Below, piece by piece: positions 5,658 to 10,769 of a DNA stretch of 10,769 bases (positions are counted from its first letter, which is position 1; every line of letters begins with the position of its first letter). Position numbers and translations under genes: made by a program. The stretch comes from Holophagales bacterium UBA2201 (GTDB lineage Bacteria > Acidobacteriota > Thermoanaerobaculia > UBA2201), in NCBI GenBank assembly GCA_002327305.1, contig DCUZ01000022.1:1693-12461 (forward strand), read 5' to 3'. The notes under the pieces were generated by a model. That model was not told the DNA's origin, ran no database searches, and was given only the letters and a program-made list of their open reading frames with translations.

Positions 5658-6842
5658 ATGCATAGAACGGACCGCAAACGGACCGTTGGAGCGCCCGGCG
5701 CTTCCGGGGAGGCCCTGGATGCCGAGCGGCTCCGGTGCGGGCCGCCCGAAAACGGGGAGGTCCGGGTGGAGTTGAGGGGGCCCTGGACCCTCGACCGCCC
5801 CCTCCCGTCGCTGGGACCGGTGGAGGCCGCGCTCGCCCGGGGAGGCGTGGAACGCCTCCGGGTGACCGACGGCGGCCTCGGGGAATGGGACAGCAGCGTC
5901 CTGGTGTATATCGAGGACATCGAAGCCATGGCCGCGGAACGGGGCGCCCTCGTCGATACCGGCGCCCTTCCGCGAGGGATCCGGACCCTCCTGGAGCTCG
6001 CCCGTTCGGCCCGGGGAAGACCCATCGAGCGGGTGGAGCAACCCCGCCCCCCGTTGCTGGTCCGGGTCGGGGACCGGGCCGTCTGGGCCTGGCGGGGGGC
6101 GGTGGACGGGCTGGAATTCGGCGGGGAGGTGGCCGCGGCCGTGTGGCGTTTTGTCCGGGGGCGGGCCCGCTATCGCCGCTCCGACCTCCTTCTCGCCATC
6201 CAGCAGTGCGGGGCGGGGGCCCTCCCCATCGTCTCCCTCCTCAACTTCCTCGTCGGCCTCATCCTGGGGTTCGTGGCCGCCACCCAGCTGAGGGAGTGGG
6301 GGGCGGAGATCTTCGTCGCCAACCTGGTGGGGATCGGGATGGTGCGCGCCCTGGCCGCCGTGGTGACCGGCGTCACCATGGCGGGGCGCACGGGGGCCTC
6401 CTTCGCCGCGCAGTTGGGGACCATGCAGGTGAACGAGGAGATCGACGCCCTCCGGACCTTCGGCATTCCGCCGGCGGAGTTTCTGGTCCTGCCGCGCATG
6501 ATGGCGCTGGGGCTGATGATGCCCCTGCTGGCCCTGTACGCCGTCGTGGTGGGCCTCCTGGGCGGGGCGGTGGTGGGGATCTCCCTGCTCCATTTCACCC
6601 TCGCCGAGTACGCCCATCAGACCTACCGCGCCCTCGACCTCACGGACCTGGGGGTGGGCATTTTCAGCGCCGCCGTCTTCGGCGTCCTGGTGGCCCTGGC
6701 GGGGTGCTACAAGGGACTGCGGTGCGGACGCAGCGCGGCGGCGGTGGGCGAGGCCACCACTTCGGCCGTGGTGATCGGCATCGTCAGCATCGTGGTGGCG
6801 ATGGCCTTCATCACCTGGGGCTGCAACATCCTGGGGATATGA
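5658..6842 (+). CDS. STAS-MlaE fusion: lipid ABC transporter permease
   Basis: The protein is 394 residues from the ATG at 5658. Residues about 35-125 look like a STAS domain, with a strand VELRGPWTL and the helix-capping motif WDSSVLVYIEDIEAMA, equivalent to separate MlaB in E. coli. Residues about 150-394 are an MlaE (TIGR00056-type) permease with several membrane helices and the hallmark MAGRTGASFAAQLGTMQVNE followed by EIDALRTFGI (261-270). It forms the inner-membrane core of an MCE lipid transporter. The start is uncertain: a GTG at 5766 (Val37) has a better GGGGAGG ribosome site and would begin right at the STAS domain, whereas the ATG at 5658 has no ribosome site. The stop overlaps the start of the ATPase gene (ATGA), so the two are coupled. 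Confidence 0.92.
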   Translation: MHRTDRKRTVGAPGASGEALDAERLRCGPPENGEVRVELRGPWTLDRPLPSLGPVEAALARGGVERLRVTDGGLGEWDSSVLVYIEDIEAMAAERGALVDTGALPRGIRTLLELARSARGRPIERVEQPRPPLLVRVGDRAVWAWRGAVDGLEFGGEVAAAVWRFVRGRARYRRSDLLLAIQQCGAGALPIVSLLNFLVGLILGFVAATQLREWGAEIFVANLVGIGMVRALAAVVTGVTMAGRTGASFAAQLGTMQVNEEIDALRTFGIPPAEFLVLPRMMALGLMMPLLALYAVVVGLLGGAVVGISLLHFTLAEYAHQTYRALDLTDLGVGIFSAAVFGVLVALAGCYKGLRCGRSAAAVGEATTSAVVIGIVSIVVAMAFITWGCNILGI

Positions 6843-7636
6843 GCGCCGCGACCGGGGTGCCCGTGGTCACCGTGGAGGGGCTCACGCTGGGCTACGGAGG
6901 GGCGCCCGTCCAGCGGGACCTCTCCTTTTCCGTGCCGCGGGGCAGCGTCTTCGTCGTCATGGGGGGGAGCGGGTGCGGAAAGAGCACGCTGTTGCGGGGG
7001 ATGGTCGGCCTCCTGCCGCCGCTGGCCGGACGGGTCCTTTACGGGGAGACCAGTTTCTGGGACGCCGGTCCGGACGGACGGGAGGCGCTCTCCCGCGCCT
7101 TCGGCGTCCTGTTCCAGGGGGGCGCGCTGTGGAGCTCGCTGACCCTGGCCGAGAACGTGGCCCTGCCCATGAGGGAATACACCGCCCTCTCCCCGGGAGA
7201 GGTCCAGGATCTGGCTGCCTACAAACTGGCCCTCGTGGGCCTGGCGGGGGCCGAGGACCGCTATCCGGCCGAGGTGAGCGGGGGGATGCGCAAGCGGGCG
7301 GGGTTGGCGCGCGCCATCGCCCTCGACCCGCGCCTGGTCTACCTGGACGAGCCCTCGGCCGGCCTCGACCCGGTGACGGCCCGACACATCGACGACCTGG
7401 TCCTGGGCCTGCGCGAGGCGCTCGACATCACCTTCGTCGTGGTCACCCACGAGCTGGCGAGCATCCTCGCCATCGGGAACGACGGGATCTTTTTGGATGG
7501 CGGGACGGGAACGGCCATTGCGTCCGGATCGCCGAAGGAACTGTTGGAATCGTCGCGGGACCCCCGGGTCCTGCGGTTTCTCACCCGGGGGGAGTGGCGG
7601 GGCGAAGGATCCCCCCCAAAGGAGGAGCGGTCATGA
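6839..7636 (+). CDS. MlaF-type ABC transporter ATP-binding protein
   Basis: The 265-residue ATPase carries all nucleotide-binding motifs: Walker A GGSGCGKST (42-50), Q-loop Gln93 in LFQGGALWSSLTLAENVALP (a segment typical of the MlaF/MCE branch), signature VSGGMRKRAGLARAI (from 146), Walker B LVYLDEPSAGLD with Asp170 and Glu171, and the H-loop His204 in VVVTHEL. It is cytoplasmic and should power lipid movement through the MlaE-type permease. The start is fixed by the ATGA overlap with the permease stop. Its last codons lie under a strong ribosome site (AAAGGAGG, 7618-7625) that serves the next reading frame. The C-terminal tail past about residue 250 is charged and Pro-rich, as is common in MlaF. 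Confidence 0.95.
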   Translation: MSAATGVPVVTVEGLTLGYGGAPVQRDLSFSVPRGSVFVVMGGSGCGKSTLLRGMVGLLPPLAGRVLYGETSFWDAGPDGREALSRAFGVLFQGGALWSSLTLAENVALPMREYTALSPGEVQDLAAYKLALVGLAGAEDRYPAEVSGGMRKRAGLARAIALDPRLVYLDEPSAGLDPVTARHIDDLVLGLREALDITFVVVTHELASILAIGNDGIFLDGGTGTAIASGSPKELLESSRDPRVLRFLTRGEWRGEGSPPKEERS

Positions 7637-7662
7637 AACGATCGGAGTCGAACCATGGGTAG
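7633..7662 (+). CDS. Possible 9-residue micro-ORF overlapping the mlaD start
   Basis: An ATG at 7633 overlaps the MlaF-type stop (ATGA) and sits 7 nt after a near-perfect ribosome site, AAAGGAGG, the strongest in the operon. It encodes only MKRSESNHG, and its TAG (7660-7662) lies just past the MlaD start codon at 7655. It could be a translational coupler that delivers ribosomes to mlaD, a chance product, or a remnant of an older mlaD start. There is no evidence the peptide itself has a function. Confidence 0.25.
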   Translation: MKRSESNHG

Positions 7663-8689
7663 GCCGGCCAGCCGGGCCGTCATCGGAGGGTTCGTCCTCG
7701 GGGCCGTCGTCCTGGGGCTGGGGCTGGTGGTGGCCCTGGGTTCGGGACGCCTCTTCAAGCAGACGCTCCACTACGTCCTCTATTTCCAGGGATCGGTCAA
7801 AGGGCTCCAGGACGGCGCCCCCGTCATCTTCCGGGGCGTCCGCATCGGGCGCGTCACCGACGTCGCCATGCGCCTCGACCCGCGGGACCTGGCGGTGCTC
7901 ATCCCCGTGACCATCGAGATCGACCCCGCCAAGATCGTCCTGCCCGAGCACATGGATCGGACGGGGTTCACCTGGAGGGCCCGCGACTTTTACCAGCCCC
8001 TGCTGAAGAAGGGGCTGAAGGGGCGTCTGGAGATCCAGTCCTACCTCACGGGCCTCCTGGTGCTGAACCTGGACTTTTACCCGGAAAAGCCCACCATCAT
8101 GCGAGGCGATGGGGAGGGCCTTCCCGAGATCCCCACGGTGCCCTCCTCCCTCCAGGAGTGGAGCGAACGCCTCCAGGACCTGAACCTGGAGGAGTCGGTG
8201 AGAAAACTGGCGGCGACGGTGGACGGACTGCATCAATTGGCGGGGTCCGGGGAGATCAAAAGGACGCAGGAAGCCCTGCTCCGCGCCCTCTCCTCCTTCG
8301 AGACCTTCGCCCGGAACGCCGACGCCGCGGTGCGCAACACGGACGCCCGTTTGGAGACGCTGGCGATCCGGATGGAGGAGTCCCTGGGGGCGGCCCGGGG
8401 GGCGTTCGACCAGCTCGAACGGACCCTGGCCCTGCGCGAGGGGGCGGCGGGGGAGCTGGCCCGGGACCTGAAGGCGGTCCTGGCTTCGGCGCGGGCGGCC
8501 GCCGAGCGGACCGGAGAAGCGGCCGGGGGCGCCGGCCAGGTGATGGAGGGGGCCGCGGACCTGCCCCGACGGCTCGAGCGGGCCCTGGAGGAGTTCTCCT
8601 CCATGGCCCGGGCCGTGCGCGAGCTGGCCGATTATCTGGACCAACATCCGGAAGCCCTCCTGCGGGGCAAGAAAGGGGAGTCGAAATGA
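7655..8689 (+). CDS. MlaD-type MCE domain protein
   Basis: The 344-residue protein has one N-terminal membrane anchor (about 8-29), then an MCE domain (about 38-142) with YVLYFQGSVKGLQDGAPVIF, GVRIGRVTDV and IQSYLTGLLVLNLDFY. A long, mostly helical region follows (about 165-325), and the C-terminal signature LADYLDQHPEALLRGK is typical of MlaD/PqiB relatives. MCE proteins form hexameric rings in the periplasm that shield lipids in a central pore; the anchored form here should dock on the STAS-MlaE/MlaF core. It is longer than E. coli MlaD (about 180 residues) because of the helical extension, which may build a needle or bridge across the periplasm. The start has GGAG 7 nt upstream and overlaps the micro-ORF at 7633. 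The stop overlaps the next start (ATGA). Confidence 0.94.
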   Translation: MGRPASRAVIGGFVLGAVVLGLGLVVALGSGRLFKQTLHYVLYFQGSVKGLQDGAPVIFRGVRIGRVTDVAMRLDPRDLAVLIPVTIEIDPAKIVLPEHMDRTGFTWRARDFYQPLLKKGLKGRLEIQSYLTGLLVLNLDFYPEKPTIMRGDGEGLPEIPTVPSSLQEWSERLQDLNLEESVRKLAATVDGLHQLAGSGEIKRTQEALLRALSSFETFARNADAAVRNTDARLETLAIRMEESLGAARGAFDQLERTLALREGAAGELARDLKAVLASARAAAERTGEAAGGAGQVMEGAADLPRRLERALEEFSSMARAVRELADYLDQHPEALLRGKKGESK

Positions 8690-9297
8690 AGAAATGGCGA
8701 TTCCATCGCCTCGCCCCGGCGGCCCTTCTGGCCCTGGTCTGGGCCTGCTCCACGTCCCCCTCCGCCCGTTTCTACACCCTGTCCGACGGGTCGCCCGGCG
8801 AAAATCCGGAAATTACGGCCGCCGCCACGGTCCTCCTGGTGGGGCCGGTGGAACTGGCCGACTACCTCGACCGCCCGCAGATGGTGGTCCGGACGGGGCC
8901 GCACGAACTGCGCGCGCAGGAGTTCCACCGCTGGGCGGGATCGTTCCGGCAGGAGGCCTCCCGCATCCTGATCGGGGCGCTGGGGGAGGCGCTGGCCCCC
9001 TTCGCCGTGCGCGTCCAGGCGTGGACTCCGGGGCGCGCGGAGGGGCCTCTGCGGGGCCGCGTGGCCCTGGACCTCGGGCGGGTGGACGGTCCCCTCGGCG
9101 GAGAGGTGGTCGTTGAAATGGACTGGACGCTGATGGATGGATCGGGCCGGGCCGTGGACCGGGGACGGCTCTCTGCCGGCGAACGGGCGCGGGGGGCGTC
9201 GCACGCGGAATACGCCGCGGCCGTGGCGGAAGCCCTGCGCAAGGCCGCGGTGGAACTGGCGTTGAGGGTGGCGGACGGCGGACAGGAAGGACCATGA
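8686..9297 (+). CDS. PqiC-like ABC-type transport auxiliary lipoprotein
   Basis: The 203-residue protein starts with a lipoprotein signal peptide: basic MKKWRFHR, hydrophobic core, and lipobox LVWAC with the acylated Cys21. The residue after Cys is Ser, not Asp, which by the E. coli rule favours the outer membrane; Trp at position -2 of the lipobox is uncommon. The mature part matches the ABC_trans_aux/PqiC family: ARFYTLSDG, then VGPVELADYLDRPQMVVRT and HELRAQEFHRWAG. PqiC is the outer-membrane-anchored partner of the PqiAB lipid tunnel, so this protein is the likely outer-membrane end of the MCE system here. The start is fixed by the ATGA overlap with the MlaD-type stop and a GGGGAG ribosome site 5 nt upstream. 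Confidence 0.9.
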   Translation: MKKWRFHRLAPAALLALVWACSTSPSARFYTLSDGSPGENPEITAAATVLLVGPVELADYLDRPQMVVRTGPHELRAQEFHRWAGSFRQEASRILIGALGEALAPFAVRVQAWTPGRAEGPLRGRVALDLGRVDGPLGGEVVVEMDWTLMDGSGRAVDRGRLSAGERARGASHAEYAAAVAEALRKAAVELALRVADGGQEGP

Positions 9298-9344
9298 CCG
9301 CGGAGCGTCCGGTCCGCCGCCGCACCCGCACGCCGTCACCCTGA
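9294..9344 (+). CDS. Possible 16-residue basic micro-ORF after the lipoprotein gene
   Basis: An ATG at 9294 overlaps the stop of the PqiC-like gene (ATGA) and follows an AGGAAGG ribosome site. It encodes 16 residues, rich in arginine (MTAERPVRRRTRTPSP), and ends at TGA 9342-9344, 19 nt before the aldolase start. It repeats the junction style of the rest of the operon, so it could be a real small peptide, a coupler toward the aldolase gene, or chance in GC-rich DNA. Confidence 0.2.
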   Translation: MTAERPVRRRTRTPSP

Positions 9345-9363
9345 TCACCCTTGAGGAGGCCCC

Positions 9364-10425
9364 ATGCCGGTCATGCGTTCCTTCGCCAGTGACAACAACG
9401 CCGGGGCCCACCCCGACATCCTGCGGGCCGTGGCCGCGGCCAACGAGGGGCACGCCATCGCCTACGGTGACGACCCCTGGACCCGCCGGGCCGAGGCGAA
9501 GTTCCGGGAGCACTTCGGGGAGGGTATCGCGGTCTTCTTCGTCTACGGCGGGACCGGGGCCAACGTGGTCGCCCTCCGCGCCGCCGCCCGCTCCCACCAC
9601 GCGGTCCTCTGCTCGGAGGTCTCCCACATCAACAACGACGAGTGCGGCGCCCCGGAAGCCGTCGGCCGGTTCAAGCTCCTGGCCGCCCCGACCGCGGACG
9701 GGAAGCTCACTCCGGAGCTCCTGCGTCCGTTCCTCCACGCCCTCGGCGACCAGCACCACAACCAGCCCCGGGCCGTCTCCATCACCCAGGCCACGGAGAT
9801 GGGGACGGTGTACGCGCCGGATGAGGTGCGCGCGCTGGCCGACTTCGCCCACGGCCACGGCCTGGTCCTCCACATGGACGGGGCGCGCCTGGCCAACGCC
9901 GCCGCCTCCCTGAAATTGCCCCTTCGCGCCGTCACGCGCGATTGCGGCGTGGACCTTCTTTCGTTCGGCGGGTGCAAGAACGGCTGCCTCTTCGGCGAGG
10001 CGATCGTGGTCTTCGATCCCGCCTTGGCGGGAGATCTCAAGTTCATCCGCAAGCAGGGGATGCAGTTGCCGTCCAAGGTGCGGTTCATCGCCGCCCAGTA
10101 CGAGGCCCTGTTGACCGACGACCTCTGGCTCCGCAACGCCATCCACGCCAACCGGATGGCCAAGCTGTTGGAGTCGAAAGTAAAAGACATCCCCGGCGTG
10201 ACCATCACCCAGAAGGTGGAAGCCAACGGCATCTTCGTCCGCATTCCCGCCGCCGCCATCCCCGTACTGCAGGAGCGCTACTTCTTCTACATCTGGGACG
10301 AAGAGGCCGCCGAGGTGCGGTGGATGTGCTCGTTCGATACCACCGAAGACGATGTCAGCACATTCGCGGAAGCGGTTAGGGAGGTGGTGGGGGGAATCGT
10401 TGGCGAGAAATGCGAGACGGGCTAG
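9364..10425 (+). CDS. Low-specificity L-threonine aldolase family PLP enzyme
   Basis: The 353-residue protein is a fold-type I PLP enzyme of the threonine aldolase/beta-eliminating lyase family, of usual length. The PLP-binding loop YGGTGANVVAL (61-71), His88 in SEVSHINNDECGAPEA (ring-stacking position), Asp172 in LVLHMDGARLANA (pyridine nitrogen) and the Schiff-base Lys205 in SFGGCKNGCLFGEA are all present, so it should be active. The reaction is reversible cleavage of threonine or allo-threonine to glycine and acetaldehyde; related substrates are possible. A GAGGAGG ribosome site ends 4 nt before the ATG. It lies 66 nt after the lipid-transport operon and could be read through from it, with no functional link evident. 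The last seven codons (GEKCETG) and the stop come from the downstream repeat unit, so the natural C-terminus has probably been changed. Confidence 0.93.
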   Translation: MPVMRSFASDNNAGAHPDILRAVAAANEGHAIAYGDDPWTRRAEAKFREHFGEGIAVFFVYGGTGANVVALRAAARSHHAVLCSEVSHINNDECGAPEAVGRFKLLAAPTADGKLTPELLRPFLHALGDQHHNQPRAVSITQATEMGTVYAPDEVRALADFAHGHGLVLHMDGARLANAAASLKLPLRAVTRDCGVDLLSFGGCKNGCLFGEAIVVFDPALAGDLKFIRKQGMQLPSKVRFIAAQYEALLTDDLWLRNAIHANRMAKLLESKVKDIPGVTITQKVEANGIFVRIPAAAIPVLQERYFFYIWDEEAAEVRWMCSFDTTEDDVSTFAEAVREVVGGIVGEKCETG

Positions 10426-10744
10426 ACGAGCGAGACGGGCGATGACGCGGGGGCGTCACCCTGAGCGAGCATCTCGAACCCGCGTCGGGTCCAAGCGTAG
10501 GGCGGGCGGGGGCGACATCCTGAGCGGGCATCTCGAACCCGCGTCGGGTCCGAGCGCAGGAGAAAGGCTAGAAAGGCGAGAAAAGCGAGACGGGCGAGAC
10601 GAGCGAGACGGGCGATGACGCGGGGGCGTCACCCTGAGCGAGCATCTCGAACCCACGTCGGGTCCAAGCGTAGGGCGAGCGGGGGCGACATCCTGAGCGG
10701 GCATCTCGAACCCGCGTCGGGTCCGAGCGCAGGAGAAAGGCTAG
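10402..10744. repeat. Tandem 173-bp repeat, two copies, each with two hairpin modules
   Basis: Copy 1 (10402-10574) and copy 2 (10575-10744) align at a constant offset of 173 bp with only a few substitutions. Each begins with a purine-rich GCGAGAC/GGGCGA stretch, then TGACGC-GGGG-GCGTCA, which can form a 6-bp hairpin. Two related modules of about 45 bp follow, 59 bp apart, with the core CCTGAGCG at 10461, 10520, 10634 and 10693 (counting from CTGAGCG). Each module can fold: in 10532-10554 CTCG-A-ACCCG pairs with CGGGT-C-CGAG around a CGT loop, flanked by CCTG and CAGG. This resembles the hairpin-forming CCTGAGCG-type intergenic repeats common in environmental genomes. No open frame is credible. 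This covers the otherwise gene-free 10426-10744; 10745-10769 shows only a short TTGAC-GG-GTCAA palindrome (10752-10763). Confidence 0.88.
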
Positions 10745-10769
10745 ACCGAAGTTGACGGGTCAAAAATAG

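Noticed and set aside
8632..10146. A 504-codon minus-strand open frame, and similar long frames at 4228-5637 (minus) and 5735-6838 (plus)
   Set aside because: They overlap convincing genes (lipoprotein, aldolase, MFS, permease) in other frames and show Arg/Pro/Gly-rich translations without any domain. The plus frame at 5735 becomes real only from the MlaF-type ATG at 6839.
10441..10618. Small basic protein frame across the repeat region
   Set aside because: The frame lies wholly in hairpin repeats, has no ribosome site, and has no recognisable family; it is a by-product of stop-poor GC-rich repeats.
10752..10763. TTGAC-GG-GTCAA palindrome as an operator or -35 box
   Set aside because: It is short, lies at the window edge, and the downstream sequence needed to judge it is missing.
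10402..10769. CRISPR array
   Set aside because: Only two 173-bp units plus two modules per unit, with repeated rather than unique sequence between them, and no cas genes nearby.

Overview
The window is GC-rich, gene-dense chromosomal DNA from a Gram-negative bacterium. The outer-membrane lipid-transport operon (STAS-MlaE, MlaF, MlaD and a PqiC-type lipoprotein) shows that the cell is diderm. The combination of a long TPR protein behind rplS, a SWIB protein with a histone-H1-like lysine tail, a bactofilin, and this MFS and lipoylation repertoire suggests Acidobacteriota (Holophagae/Thermoanaerobaculia-like). A deltaproteobacterial-type lineage is also possible. This placement is inference from gene content, not from a marker search.

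Layout. (1) 1-2336, minus strand: rplS (ribosomal protein L19), then 7 nt later a large TPR protein that runs off the left edge. A good sigma70-type promoter (2368-2397) drives the pair. (2) 2337-2606: a divergent control region with a GC-rich palindromic core, and a second promoter facing right. (3) 2607-2966, plus strand: the small SWIB-domain protein with a lysine/alanine-rich tail, ending at a strong hairpin (2989-3019) shared with the convergent operon. (4) 3035-4404, minus strand: a near-consensus promoter, tRNA-Gly(CCC) with encoded CCA, bactofilin, and a LipM/LplA-family enzyme, apparently one transcription unit. (5) 4401-5576, minus strand: an MFS transporter whose stop codon lies inside the -35 box of the tRNA promoter. 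(6) 5658-9297, plus strand: a tightly packed four-gene MCE-type lipid transport operon with ATGA overlaps at two junctions. (7) 9364-10425, plus strand: a PLP-dependent threonine aldolase-family protein. (8) 10402-10769: two tandem copies of a 173-bp repeat, each holding two hairpin modules. The first copy supplies the last codons of the aldolase gene.

How the genes work together: the STAS-MlaE permease and MlaF ATPase form an inner-membrane ABC core, MlaD is the membrane-anchored MCE ring that receives lipid, and the PqiC-like lipoprotein is the expected outer-membrane-side partner. The other genes are housekeeping or structural (ribosome, tRNA, lipoylation, cytoskeleton, nucleoid) and not obviously linked to each other. 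I found no phage, IS, CRISPR or defence system. The least ordinary items are the SWIB/H1-like chimera, the tRNA-bactofilin-lipoylation transcription unit, two micro-ORFs with strong ribosome binding sites at operon junctions, and the hairpin repeat that has overrun the end of the aldolase gene.
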